From: Distichodus sexfasciatus | Lineage: Eukaryota; Chordata; Actinopteri; Characiformes; Distichodontidae | Assembly: GCA_032718565.1 (NCBI GenBank) | Contig: JAVGVS010000022.1 | Span: 3,015,501-3,079,500 of the forward strand | DNA length: 64,000 nucleotides | Direction of reading: 5' to 3' | Part shown: positions 28,901-43,900 of the stretch, in pieces | Layout of the letters: every line of letters starts with the position of its first letter | Position numbering within the stretch: the first letter of the stretch is position 1 | Notes under the pieces: generated by a model | What the model was told of the DNA's origin: nothing | Databases searched by the model: none | The model's input: only the letters and a program-made list of their open reading frames with translations | Position numbers and translations under genes: made by a program

Positions 28901-31900
28901 CTCCTGCACTACTTCTGTGACTGTGAGCTGAAGCATCGTGTGGAGGCCATTGTGGCCTTCGCAGACGGCTATGTGTCCAAGCTACAGTACAACCAGAAAT
29001 TCCGCTACAATGAACTCATGCAAGCCCTCAACATGTCTGCTGCCATAACTGCCAAGAAGACCAGGGAATTTCGCTCTCCTCCCCAGGAGCAGGTATGATT
29101 TTTTTAATGCTATCACATTTATCGAAATACTTTCACAATACTTTCCAAAATGCTTATTTGATTTTAATTGAAATGTCAGAATGAATATTTGAAGGCATAC
29201 GGGTGAAAAACGTAATGCTATAAAGTCCTCATTTGGAAGCTTCTCACTCCGCAGCTTTGGTAGCGTAGTCCAGAAGCGGCTCAGCATGGACTAGTTCCCA
29301 GAAGCTTCACGTTTTTTAAGTGCCCTTCCTTTTCGGCAGGAAAGCAGATTCATCTACTCCCCCGACTCCTTTGTTATCACTGCTGCTGAGCTGAGCACTG
29401 ATTTTACTGTTGCACTCTGTTCTTTCATAAACTGCCTCTCACAAAAGTCCCCTTTCATTGTTTCCTGGTGTCAGAAATAATCTTGAGCTGTGTCCTGGGC
29501 CCCAGTTCAATGCACAGATGCTCTATGCTCTAAAAGTTGTATGGATGTCAGCAAAGGAGTTTTTTGTGGCTTCATGTTTGTTTGCATTGTTACTTTAAAT
29601 TTGCAAAAGGCTGACCACATGTGCAAGAGCAAAGATGCTCAAATATAAACAGATCTGTTCTCATCCGCAATGTATTTCTACCAGATCAACATGCTGTTGA
29701 ACTTCAGCACAGGAGAGGACTGCCCCTGTCCCGAGGAACTCCAAGAGGAACTTCAGTCCTTCCATGATGACCTGCGACTTCACTGTGGTATACCTCCGTT
29801 CTCCGCATCCCAGTCTTTCTTTAACTCAGTCTTGGACGCACATAGACTCACACACACCTTTGTTATAAATATATTTATTGTTCCATTGCATAACTTATGT
29901 GAGTTCATCTTAAAATAAAAAATCGAATGTAGAAACACTTGCCATGAAATTCTATATTTACATCCAGGCATTCCCATGGAGGAAGAGGAGGAGGAGCAGG
30001 ACACATCTATCAAGGGTCGTCTGCTTTCCCTTTTGTACAAAATCAAAGGTCGCCCACAAAAAACTGAGGAAGAGCCTTCAGAAACTGAACAGGCAACTCC
30101 AAGTGAGAGACTATTACATTATAAAATCACAGTCTCTTTACTGCCCTGGAAAGTGTTTATGATGGATAAAAGTGAACCATTAAAATACCTTAAAATTAAT
30201 CATTAGAATAAAATGACATTATATAATTAATCTTTGTAAAATGTCAGTGCCTTTTACAGGAGAGTCCCTGCATTCGTCCTGTAAGCAAAGCACGCCAGCA
30301 AAAATAGAATCTTTTAGCATAGAAGTGTGAAATGCTGTGTGAGGTAGTTTTCAAGAAACACTTACGCTGAGACAGAAATGCTGACCTAAATGTGGGTCTT
30401 CAGTGATTTAAAAAGTGTTGAGCAAAAGGTTACCAGATCAATAAAAAACCTCTCTGCTGCGTTAGCACTAATGGGCTCCAAAATTAAACCTGTTGAAGTA
30501 GGCTTAAAATAATTCCAACCGAGCAGGCATATAACAAGCCAAAAATACAAATTCCTGATCCCATATACTGTATATCCTGTGTGCACGTCTAGAGAAAGAG
30601 GAAAAAGACAGTGAGATATTCTCCAAAAAAAAGCAAGGTACATTAAAGTTTGAAGTAATTGAAGTAATGTTCATGGGAGGACTTCCTACGTGACGTTCAT
30701 CCGTGCTTTTATAATGTTCTTGCCGTTTGTGAATGGCGCTGCTACATTGATCTCTCCTGAGGAAGCAGCCTCACATGCAGAAGCTGCTGGAATAACTGAC
30801 TCAGCTGACTGATACCGTATCGCCCCCGCTAATGCATGTAATGACATCATTTTGCAATGACATTTGGATTCTTGTTTCACCCATAAACACCATGGTGCTA
30901 AGAGCGAGGAAGAGCCTCAACTTCATGTTAACATTCTGCCAGTTATACCATAAATCTTATGATATATTTGACAATGTGATGGCCGTATGGCAAACTGTGA
31001 CTGCGGAAAGCCCGACCAGAACAATGCAATGAAACGAGGAAATCAAGTGGAGAAGGGGAGAAGTCATGGTTATTGCAAAACAACAAAAAAATCTATACAT
31101 ATATCCCTTTGTCTATGTGGTCTTTCAAGGCAGCCATGTCTAAATTTTGTGATTGTGAGGAATTGAAGCTCATGATTTCCAAGTTATAATACAGAAGACA
31201 TGCATCTAAACAGTATGTCGATATGGACTTAAAATGAACAAGACACTGCTTATTTAAGTGTTCAATGATGGCACCTCTTCCTCCTCCCTCATTCATTTCC
31301 TAGCCAACTTGAAGGAGCTGATCTCTCAGACCATGGTGAGCTGGGCTCAGGAGTGCACCATCCAGGACCCGGAACTTGTGCGCTCCATGTTCAGTCTGCT
31401 CCGGAGGCAGTACGATGGTATCGGAGAGTTGCTACGTGCTATGAAGAAGAGCTACACCATCAGTGAGAAGTCTGTGCAGGATGCCATCAACCTGTTAGCC
31501 TCACTCGGTCAAATCCGCTCACTGCTGAGCGTCCGCATGGGAGAAGAGGAGGGACAGCTCATGATCGACGGCCTTGGGTAGGGACACACGGGACCAGTGA
31601 CTTTAACCAAACTGTTCCAGCTTGACATTGAAGTTATTTGTGCTATTTTCACTCTGTCTCATAGGGATATCATGAACAATAAAGTGTTCTATCAGCATCC
31701 AAACCTGATGCGCGTCCTGGGCATGCACGAGACGGTCATGGAGGTCATGGTCAATGTGCTAGGTGGAGACAAGTCTAAGGTAATTTAAAAAATCATATCT
31801 TTAACTACCTCCATTTTAGCTAAACTTTTTAAAAGAAGAATGTGTGCCAAATACAAACAATGGCTGTAATTTAACTTTCTGTGTTTGTACTAAATCTGTT

Positions 31901-34900
31901 GTGTCAGTGTGAAATTACCCTGCTTGAGGGTTTAGTTTTCAGAGATTTATTCTTATTCACTACTCAGGCATTATATAAACGTATATATAACACAGCATAA
32001 TGGCCACCTACGTAATAATGTCGACTGAGGCACTAAAGGTGTCGTTGAACGCTAACGGTGTTCTGTGCAATCTGATACCAGAACGTTACCAGAAGATACT
32101 TTAACTTCTATATATTTGGGGTGGAGACACTGCAGGTTGGATTTGCTGATTCCTCAAGAGATGTGAACGTGAGATCAACATGCTTAAATTGCTGACTAGG
32201 GCTGGACGATTCTGGCTAAAATGTGAATCATGTGAATTGAGATCACGATTCTCTCAAACGATGCTCCTTCTTTCAGCAAAACATTTATTGCACTAAAGTA
32301 AACATTTAAAAATATACACAAAACTTGAAAGTTTCTTGTAACAAAAAATGGTCTTTTCCTTATTTTAGACCTTTAAAAGTAAATAACTTAAAATCTGTTG
32401 AACATAAATAATAGAACTTTAATAAATTAGAATAATTAAAAAATTATAATAAACACATAGCACTTGTGTTTTTGGGCACTCAGTCAACTACATTGGTGTT
32501 CATTTTGCTTTTCTTCTGTCTCTGTAGGGTTTTATGCCGGTTGGCAAAAAAAATGCGCTAAGTGTGAATTGCCATAAATTAGAAATGAGATTGTATACAT
32601 GTGTGAATCGAGATTCAATTAATCACGCAGCCCTACTGCTGACAGTGATCCAAGGAGGAAGCAACAATTGCTGGCAGTGTTGGTCAGACAAGTCTCTTTG
32701 ATTGTAGAGTTCAACAAAGGGCATCCTTTCACCAACGAAAAGAAGAGCTGCTGTGGCATAGAATTTTAATGATTGTGGTGGGAGTAAAGTGTCACAACAC
32801 AGTTCATCAACACCGGCTGCGTACAGGCCTGCAGGAGTTCAACGATGACCGTGACTTTCCCAAGTAAATGACAGATATGATAAAGCATATAATAGGATTC
32901 ATGGAACAAGTCAAGCTTCTTAGTTGTAGGCATTTTCGATGATGGACAGGAGTTGGTGTAGACCTGCCGACTAACACCACAGCCCATATGCACAACAGGG
33001 TTCAATACACTGTGTCTCAAGAGCATAGCTGATGTAAATTGTGATTTTACCCTGATTTGTGTTGGTTCATATCAGATGAGATGGACATGTTTCTTCTTTT
33101 GCTTTAATAATTATTAGCCACCCATCTCCCAAATGGCAGTGGGTGTTTTTCTACATCAAACTTCTGTCAGTTCTTAAACACTCAAGTCGTTGCCCTCACA
33201 TACAGATTCCTTCAATCTCTCTGTCTCTTCAAGAAACAACAGATGACCTAATCTAAAAAATGTCAATAAACGTACAGCACACATATATTTAATATAGTTT
33301 TTTTTTTAACTTTTAAAAAGCCAACATCAATTTCAATGTGCCCTCTAGTGGACAATCTAACATTGTCATTCATACTGTGCCATTTTCCGTCACACCCTTT
33401 TTATGATTTAATGACTGTCCATTCATTCATTCATTCATTCATTCATTTTCCGAACCGCTGAATCCCAACCGGGGTCACCTGGGGGCCCGCAGCCTATCCC
33501 GGGAACTTACTGGCGCAAGGCGGGGACCAACCCTGGGCAAGTGCCAACACACCGCAGGGCACACACACTCACACTCACATTACATCTGCTCCGGGCTAAG
33601 CCCAGGGTATCCTTAAAGGCTGGAAACGCCCCTGGATCAGCCCAATGCCACTGATACCCGATCCAGCTATTTTGAGTTGTTATCTGACCGATATCCGATC
33701 CACGTGTTGGATCGGATCGATGCAACTTCTACTCGGCTCTCAGGTATACCGCTACTAATCAGGAGTTGAATGGCACAGCTTTCGTGTATGGGATGTCACA
33801 AAGGAAATCCCGTTTCCCCTGATGCCCTGGCAGAACAGACTTAAAATGCTCATCCATCTGAAGCATTGACGAGGGCTGCAGATCCCATTACAAGCACAGC
33901 ACACGCGCAAAGCCCTGATGCCAGCCACTGTGGACGCAGGCCGCTCGAGATGTTAAAGGCTTCTCTATAATACAACGCCAGTCTGTCAGGAAAGCCAGTC
34001 GGCTCTAAAGTCATGCAGCTCAGCGGACGGAGAGCCGACCCAGCCCAAGCCTAACAACTTAATACCCTTAATGAGTGAAGGGGGTATGGGAGGAGGGCGG
34101 GTGGCCTCTCAGGCCTGTCCTTTTTGGGGGAGCGCTGGGTGACAGGCTTTTGATTTATTGGCTGCCACAAACATGAGGTTGATCCTCAGGGGTGGGGCCC
34201 CCGGGGCGCCGCATCACACTACCACTTCTCATTTCTGCTTGGCAGGTTCATTAAGGAGGCCTCCACATGGGGAACATGAATTCCAGACACTTGGGCTGAG
34301 ACCTGATACAGGCCTCTCGCAGTGTCTGTATGAAATATGAAACGTATCGCTATGTATGCATGGTGGAGCCTGTCCCTGCAGATTTCAGCCTGCTTTAACT
34401 ATTAAGTTGTGTGTCTGTAGCACAAACTTATCAAGGGTTCTGTTAGCAAAAAGGGCTTGTTGTCACTGTACAGCCTGCGGCAATGTGGAAATGTGAAAAT
34501 GTGCTGTCTGGGAGTCTGATGCTGCTTCTTAAAAGGCTTCATATTTCCCAGGTAGTAGTTTTCATATTTACTAGGCGATGTAGTAAACATTCAGTACAAA
34601 TTCTCATATTAATATCAAACACACAGCCTGTAGATCACTTATGAGCATGAGTTTTGCTTCTCTGCTCTCTCAAAGCAGACATCTAATGCCCCCGCCCGCC
34701 CAGAACACTCTCCTAGCGCATGCACGTTTTGTGGAAGAAAGCGAGCGTGCAATGAGAGAAGTGAATATCCACACGATTTCAGAAAGATTATTTGGTGATG
34801 GAAGCACGCCACTGGGTTCCGGGGAAAAACACCACTGTTTTTGTTATTCTGTGCACAAAAACAGAAGTAAATGCGTTAACGTGCATAAATGGCATTCTTT

Positions 34901-37900
34901 GTGATGTAAACGTGCTGTGTGTGAGCACTTGTTACTCGATGCAGGCGCTCGCAATGTGGAATGCCATCACTCACAAAAAAGCCAAATCTTCTTTATTACA
35001 GACTAAACTCATATTTTAGCTGATAAATAACAACTATTACTCACAATACAGCTATTTATGTTTGTTTTCATTGTTTATTCCAGACGCACGTCCATCGCAT
35101 TATTGTGCTCTGAGTCATGCACGAAGGATTGTGGGAAATGTGGTTCTCTTCCAGAACGACACTGAGATATACTGTATATTGTGTATCGTGATGTAGCTTA
35201 AAAATATAGCGATATTATTTGTAGGCCATATCACCCAGTTCTAATTGTAACATCACTTTATATAGAACAGGAGGTCTATTTTTATTAAAATATTGGTTTT
35301 CATTTAAGTGTTTGGTTGGTCTCAGGAGTAAAAATGTCAAATGATGATTTAGTTGTTTTTTGTGATTTAATGTTGCTTCCACTGATTGTGTTCAATCTGC
35401 ATATGATAAGGTCTCACATCGATCACTGACTCCTGAATCAAATCAAATCGAAATCATATTGTAACAAACTTTGAGATATTGGCAGTCACGTCATTGAATC
35501 AGTATGATATCGTGTTTTCTGTTGATGCGAAGGTAAAGGTAACATACAGTAAATATTTTTCTTTAGGAAATTGCTTTCCCGAAAATGGTGGCCAGCTGCT
35601 GCCGATTCCTTTGTTACTTCTGCCGCATCAGCCGAGAGAATCAGAAAGCCATGTTTGACCACCTGAGCTACCTGCTGGAGAACAGCAGCGTGGGACTGGG
35701 TAAACTCACTGTCTCTCACACACACGGACACACACACAGTCTTTAAGAATGCGGGTCAGGCTGAGCTGACTCACAGCGTGCTGATGTGACTGTGAGGAAG
35801 AGCCCAGGGTTGCTAAGACTGTCTGACGCTGCAGGAGACATTTCCCGTCTCTCAACATCTCAGCACTTTTAATGCTAAAACTGAAGTCCTCCATTTATAA
35901 CCTGGATCTCTTTACCATTACCTGCTAGCAGAGTGGCAGGGATCCAGAAAATTACCGGCCCTGATTACAGTCACATATGAGTCTATGTGACTATATATGC
36001 CTTCCAAATATACTGTATATGTAGATTCAAGAATAAAACTGCAAGCAATACATACTATATACTTGTTAGAATGTTTAGAATGATGTTTCTTTTTAAGAAT
36101 TCATACAGTTCCAATTAGTCATCCAACAAATTCATAAAAATAATCTTATGAATTCAAGAAGAGTTTCCTTGACCTTTCTTTTGATGGATGAGGACAGGCT
36201 GCCCTCTGCTGGTGATTTGACCTAAGCGAGATTTGAGACAAACTCAAAAGACACCTGTTTTGCCCTTTCTGTAGCTTGTCCAGCCATGAGAGGATCCACA
36301 CCCCTGGACGTTGCTGCCTCCTCTGTGATGGACAACAACAGTTTGGCCCTGGCCTTAGAGGAGCCAGACCTGGAAAAGGTTCTATTAGTCTTACGTCCCT
36401 AAACAGCAATTATATATTTACTTAAAGCTTGCATTACAGAGATTTCATTTTAATAAATACCTAGATAAATTTTTTGTGTTATTTACTACTTGAGAACAGA
36501 CATACAATCCTGTGCGAAAGTCTTGAGCCACCCTTTATTTCTTCATATTTTGCTTCCAAAGAGCCAGACTTTCTAGAGTTTTAATGTAGTGTAGTGTAGT
36601 GAAAAAAATCACTGTTCTCGTTGTCTCATGTTCCTTGAAAGAAATTACGAAGTGAGAGGTGGCTCAAGACTTTTGCACAGTATTGTATATAGACATATAT
36701 AGCTCAGTTCCTTAAAGTTCTAGTCTTTTCTTGTCCTTGCTCTGTCTGCCATTAGGTCGTAACCTACTTGGCTGGCTGTGGGCTGCAGTGCTGCCCAATG
36801 TTGCTGTCTAAAGGATATCCCGACATCGGTTGGAACCCTGTTGAAGGAGAGCGTTACCTCTCTTTCCTCCGATTTGCAGTCTTTGTTAATGGTATGTACA
36901 AACACCTTCTGCTGTGCCCGTAATTCCTTGTTGACGACTAATCCAAATAATGAAGATCAGCTAAATTTTAAAGCGGCACTAATACTCAAACTCAAACTGG
37001 TGTGTGTTCTCGTCACTTCAGGTGAAAGCGTGGAGGAGAACGCGAACGTTGTGGTGAAGCTGTTGATCAGGCGTCCCGAGTGTTTCGGTCCCGCTCTGAG
37101 GGGAGAGGGAGGCCAGGGTCTGTTGGCTGCCATGTTGGAGGCCATTAAAATCTCAGAGGATCCCGCCCTGGATCTGCCCCACCTTCCTGAAGGGGCTTCT
37201 CCTCCGTAAGACCTGCGCCTACTTATTCTTATAAGTAGTCATTTAATGAAAATATATCAGAATTAGATTAGGGCTGGGCAATTTATCAAAATTGTCATTC
37301 AGAACCAAATTGAATCAAAAAATTAAATTCTGTTTATTTTTTGGTTCTGTTAATACTTTCCCCAGTGTGTTTTCTTGTTCTTGTTCTGTTCTGTGTGTTC
37401 CCTTCTGTTTTATTGTAAATGATTATTTGTTTGTGTGAACACAGCACAGTACAGCACCGCACACAGTGCAAAATGTGAGCTCTGCATTTAACCCATCCGT
37501 GAGCAGTGGGCAGCTGTTTGGCAGCGCCTGGGAGCAGTGCTTGGAGATGGTACTTGAACCAGCAATCCTCCGATTACGGGACCAACTCTCTAACCATTAC
37601 ACTACCAGCTGTCCTTATTTGAGGTCATATCGCTCTGCACTAATCTGAATAGACTTAGTCTTACATTTACAGCAGAGGCTCTTATCCAGAGCGACTTACA
37701 TTTCCTAAATTCAGGGACAGTTCTTGCTGAGGTTAAGGGTCTTGCTCAGGGACCCAGTGTTGGTAACGTCAGAGGTCGGATTCGAACCCGCAACCTCTTG
37801 GTCCAAGGGCGAGTGTCCTACCACTAGGCCACCAACACCCCTTGCTCAGTCTTGCTCATGCCAGTTAATGATTTTAATATTATTATAAGATACTTTCTCC

Positions 37901-40900
37901 AGCTTGTCAGTTCTTGAAATGTTATTTCATTGGTGTAGGAGTTGTAGTGTAACAGTTAGGGAGTTGCTTCTCTGCCCGACAAGGTGTTGGTTCACAATGG
38001 CAACTTCCCACGCTCTCACTTTTCAGACTACTTGTACAAGACCTGTTAAAGGTTTTGGGTTTAGAATGCCAGCTCCGTCTGTTGCAGAAGCGAATAACAA
38101 GTCTAATTCACATAACGGAGTGTGAAAGGAAATGCTTTGGGCGTTCATTTTAACGCTAATTAACAATACACATGATAATTATACATGTAGCACATTTGAT
38201 TACTGCTAGTCGCCTATGCCATAGCCACATGGGCAGCTATAAGTCTTCAGCATTTTGCCATTTTGTTTTGACATAAAGTCTTCTCGGCCTGACGCTGACC
38301 TGCCTCTGAAGGCCGCGGAGAGTGATTTATGGTCCGTGACAGAAAGTTGTGTGTGTGTGTGACAGGGCTGTGGAGGAAGGTGAAGAAGAAGAGTTGGTAC
38401 ACATGGGCAACTCCATCATGTCCTTCTACTCAGCACTCATCGATCTGTTGGGACGCTGTGCCCCTGAGATGCATGTGAGTTCTGCTGTCCTCTTACTGTC
38501 TGACCAAGAACTAAGAGAGTAGAGCAGAGCTTAGGACTCTAAAAGAGATACTCTCCCCAAAAAGACAATAGCTAACAATTAATGTATTCCGCTTTACAAA
38601 TATTAGGCAGAAAATTCTGTGCGGTACTTACAAAGCTGATAACAGGAGTGTGTTATGGGTTTGTGCGGCTTTATTAAACCTGACAGTGATTTTACTTGTG
38701 ACAAATGTGGTTTGTAATTGATGTTTTACAGCTAATCAAAGGTGGCAAGGGTGAAGCCTTGCGTATTCGTGCCATTCTGCGTTCCCTGGTGCCTATTAAG
38801 GACTTGGTGGGCATCATCAGCATACCCCTAAAAATGCCAGTCATCAACAAAGGTAAGACATAGCACAACCATCTTTTCAGTATAGCTGGAAGTAATATAA
38901 TAAAATGCCATAATCTTTGTGAAAGCATAGACAAGCTTAAGTGAGTCATTTTTGCCTTTCTTGCTATGAAAATGGTTTGGTAAGAGGTTTAGACAAAACT
39001 TGCACAGCATCAAACCTTAATTGTAGAATTTTGACAAGGTATCAAATTTGCACAGAATTCCATTTTTAATATTTTTATATTTTAACTCCTCATTTTTCCC
39101 TTTCTCAAGTTTGCTGTCCCCCACTCACTGTTGTCTTTACTTCTCCTCTGAAGATGGCAGTGTCACAGAACCGGACATGAACTCCGCCTTCTGGCCAGAG
39201 CACAAGGCGCCCATGGTGCTCTTCCTGGACCGAGTGTATGGTGTAGAGGACCAAAGCTTCCTGCTAAACCTGCTGGAGGTTGGCTTCCTGCCTGACCTGC
39301 GAGCTTCAGCATCTCTGGACACGGTGAGGAACTCTGAGGCGGCGGCGGTGGTGGTCAAACCCATCTTTTGTGAATACATCATAGTTGTTTTTGTATTTTT
39401 GATTTTGGGGATGTGCAGCATTCCTCAAGTGCACCACGAGCTTGAGTAATACAATCATTTAAAAATTTATTTTCTTGCTGCTAGTCTGATATGTTACGAT
39501 ACATCGTTCTGGTTGACGCACAACTCAGTGATCAACTGCATTGAACCGAAAAAATATCGATCACACATCATACTTATTGTTACATCTCTTGCCAAGAAAG
39601 GGCAGAGACGTCAGCTGGTTTCTTCACAATTTTTGATAATGATAACACAGGCTACTGTGTGTAGACATTTTTCCCATGTAAAATAACATTTTACACTTTC
39701 CTACCTCTAGGAGGTGCTGAGCACTACAGAGACAGCCCTGGCCATGAACAGATACATCGGTTCGGCCGTGCTGCCCCTGTTAACCCGCTGCGCCTCTCTC
39801 TTTGCGCACACGGAACACTACGCCGCACTGGTGGACTCCACTCTCCACACCATCTACCGGCTCTCTAAAGGCCGCTCTCTCACCAAAGCCCAGAGAGACT
39901 CCATTGAGGAGTGTCTACTCGCCATCTGCATGTAAGCTTTTAGTTTAGTTTGTTTGAGAGGGTAACTTCTGAGCACAGCTTTGACTGAAGTGGTTACTTC
40001 TACAGTTTGAGTAAATCTGCTTTAATCACTCAGGCACCTGCGGCCCTCTATGCTCCAGCAGTTGCTGCGCCGTTTGGTTTTTGACGTGCCACAGCTCACA
40101 GAGTACTGCAAGATGCCCATAAAGGTGATAGATTTTTTGTAGATTCTGACTGTTGAGCAATGTTTCTGTTCTTAATTTCTCCTTCCACTCTTATTTATTT
40201 TGACTTAGAAACTTAGAAGCTCCTATTTTTATACACATATATACGCCTCAGTTTATGCCCTTGATTAAGAACTATGAGTAGACCATGTCCTTTTGCTGTA
40301 GAGACCTTTAGAACTGTAATGACAAGCATCTAAAGGCACAGTGCCAAATAAAAAGTGTTAATGACAGATCTTCACACCCACACACTCACCGTTCCAGCTT
40401 TAAGATCACTCTGTGCCACTGACAGCATAGGCCTGTGATTTGTCATCACAGATCATGTTGTGATGTATGGTGTTCTGTGTGAAAACATATCGGCATAGCA
40501 GCTTCTCATTGACATCTCAGCTGTGTGTGTGTCAGTGTGACCCACTACCCCGCTGATCACACTATCAAGCACATTATAACTTAATTTTTTCATATTATTG
40601 CAGCTGTTGACCAATCACTATGAACAGAACTGGAAGTATTACTGCCTGCCCTCAGGCCTGGGCAGCTTTGGCATGGCCTCTGAGGAGGAACTGCACCTCA
40701 CCAAGAAACTCTTCTGGGGCCTTTTGGATGCTCTCTCTCAGAAGGTACTGCAGAAAGAGTGGAACTGTATATATATTTTGAAAAATGTTTGTGTGTTTTT
40801 GACAATCATGTGAATGACTTTCAGTGCTTTCAGTAATATGGCAGATTGTCATAAAATATTTATTCATTGAATACAGATTTTTCAGGTGTTGTTTGTTGAA

Positions 40901-43900
40901 ATGAGTTGACATTTAAATTACTCCTCTAACTTGTGATTTCCAGTTAAGTTGGCCTTATACAGTACTGTGCAAAAGTTTTAGGCAGGTGTGAAAAAATAAT
41001 GCTTTCAGAAATATAAATAATGATTGTTTATTTTTATCACTTTACAAAATGCAAAGTGAGCGAACAAAAGAAAAATCTAAATCAAATCAATATTTGGTGT
41101 TACTACCTTTTGCCTTCAAACCAGCATCAATTCTTATAGGTACACTTGCACAAAGTCAGGGATTTTGTATGATTATAGTCATTATATTATTTTGTAGGAT
41201 TATAGGATTATAGATCTGTGGTTAGTTCTCCAAGATGTTTGGAACAACCTACCAGCCGAGTTCCTTCAAAAACTGTGTGCAAGTGTACCTAGAAGAATTG
41301 ATGCTGTTTTGAAGGCAAAGGGTGGTCACACCAAATACTGATTTGATTTAGATTTCCCTTTTGTTCATTCACTGCATTTTGTTGATTGATGAAAATAAAT
41401 GATTAACACTTCCATTTTTGAAAACATTCTTTGTTTACAGCATTTTTTCACACCTGCCTAAAACATTTGCACAGTACTGTATATATACTGAAGTGATAGA
41501 ATTTGGAGATGTAAAATCTATTAGCCTTGTATAGTAATAGCTTCATCTGTTGGTACTTCTTTTTATGACACTTATTGACCGTCATTGGCGAAATTCTCAG
41601 ATTTTCAATGCAGAACAAGCCACCAAACCCAATATAGATTACGCAAACTTCTCTAATGTATTTTAATGTAATTGATAGAGAAATGTGGCAACTGTTATTG
41701 TCATAACATAGATTTATTAGTCTGCCATGGTAACATAATGTACAATTAACACTGTTGTTTTTCTCCTTTATCATTAAATTCTGCCACACAAATGGTACTT
41801 TAGACATTTCATTCTTTTGTGTTTTGTTTTACAGTTAAATACACACATACATTCTTATGCAAACCAATTAAGATTTAAAAGTGCACCTAAAGTATTATGT
41901 CTTTGCTTCTCTGAACAGCGTTTGTCAACGTTTTTCTCAAAGTGACTTCTAGCTGTACTTCTTTAGGTAAAAATCCAGAGCCTGGGCGGAAGTCAGGCAG
42001 AAAGTGATCAATCATTTACAAGCTGTGGCAGCTCGTCACCCTCCAAAACCTTTACCTCCTCCTTCAGCTTAATATTAATAGTACCCATGTCTGATTACGT
42101 AACCCCTTGTGGCCCACTGTGGACCCTGGTGAAGCTGCTCTGCTCACAGTGCCTCTCCTCCTGTTGTCTCTCCTGCAGAAATATGACGCTGAGCTTTTCA
42201 AAATGGCCATGCCGTGTCTGAGCGCCATCGCTGGAGCAATCCCACCCGACTATGTGGATACGAGCCCTGCCCCTACTCTGGTCAAGCAGGTTTCTGTGGA
42301 TGGCCAGGGAAACTTTGACCCTAAGCCTATCAACACTGCCAAGTAAGCAGAAAGCAGGGAGCATTCACGATACCTCAAGCTACCTTTCTGCCTGTGTGCT
42401 TTTTAACCTCTATTTAACCTCCAGTGGGTTTGTCACCTTGGAACAACCTTGGGTTTTTAGGGTCACACAAAGCAAGGTCTGGATCAAGGTTGTTGGTTTC
42501 ACCTATGCTCAAGTGCGAACCATTTGTGTGTCGTTGTTCCTCACATTCAAATCGTAAGGGAAGGGTTCTAAAGTAAGTGATTATTCATCATTGTGAACAC
42601 ACCACAACACGGCACATGGCGCACCAAAACGAAATGCGACCCTGCCTTTGACCCATCGGTGAAGGAGCAGTGGGCAGCTGACATGGGCTTAGAGGACAGT
42701 GCTTAGGGACGGTCCCTTGCTCATGATGACCTCGTGGTACCGTTCACAGGGCGAACACCCTGACTAGTGATCAGCAAGGGTCGTTCCAGTTAGACATAGA
42801 CCCTTTACTCCATATGTATTCTCTGTCCAAAATGTTTGTGTCCAAACATTTGTATCCTCAAAAGAATGTCCAGATGTACAGCTTAGTCTTGTACCAAATA
42901 TGGCTGTCCAGTGTCAGTGGAGAAGTTGTGTTTAACACTGTTTCTCCTCATATTTTTCAGTATCTCCCTGCCTGAAAAAATGGAATACATCGCAAATAAA
43001 TATGCTGAGCACTGCCATGAGAAGTGGTCTTCAGAGAAAGTGAGTTTCTCTCATCTCACTACAAAAGTTGTGTTTATAATACACCAGATCCTGTGATGGG
43101 TTAGGGTACCCACTGTATAGGATGGTATAAATGCATTTATATGTGCTCAGGCTAAATGTAAAAACTATTTTCATTTGACAGCTTGCACTGGGCTGGAAAG
43201 CAGGGGAGAAGGTAGACGACAAAGCCAAAACTCACCCTCTACTCAAGCCTTACAAAGCACTGAGTGAAAAGGTAACCAACCGCATTGCTGCTACCAACTG
43301 CATGGCACACGTCTGTGGAGCTGAATCCGTGTTAATTCCTACTAATCCGTCTTCTGGAATGTGTCCAGGAGAGGGAGACTTACCGCTACCCGGTGAAGGA
43401 GTCCCTGAAGAGCATGTTGGCCATGGGCTGGAATATTGAGAGGACTAAAGAGGGCGAGACAATGTTCCAGCAGCGCGAGACAGAGAAACTCAAGATCTCT
43501 GATGCTTCCCAGGTTTGTGGATTCTGTTTAACGAAATAAAAGGGGGGGAAACGAAATATTTGAAGTTTAGTCTTGCGTTTATTTACATGCATGTTTTCTC
43601 AGGGAATCGGTTTTAACCCCAGTCCTGTGGATCTGGATAATGTAATCCTCTCTAGAGAGTTGCAGGCAAGTTTCATTATTATTGTTACTTTCACTATGTT
43701 CTTTACATTTTTACTCATGATATCATAAGATACAATTTTAAATATTATATTGTCCAGTGAAACTGACGTTCTGTGTTTTGATCACAGTCTATGGTAGAGG
43801 TTGTTGCGGAGAATTACCATAATATTTGGGCAAAGAAGAAGAAAGCTGAACTCAGTAGCAAAGGTCATTTTGGTTTTTCCTGGAAATATTTATCCTGACA

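Noticed and set aside
43603..43863. Treating 43603-43665 and 43788-43863 as one exon with an error instead of a GC-AG intron
   Set aside because: The 122 bases between carry stops in frame and no homology, while gcaagt and cacag form a coherent intron.
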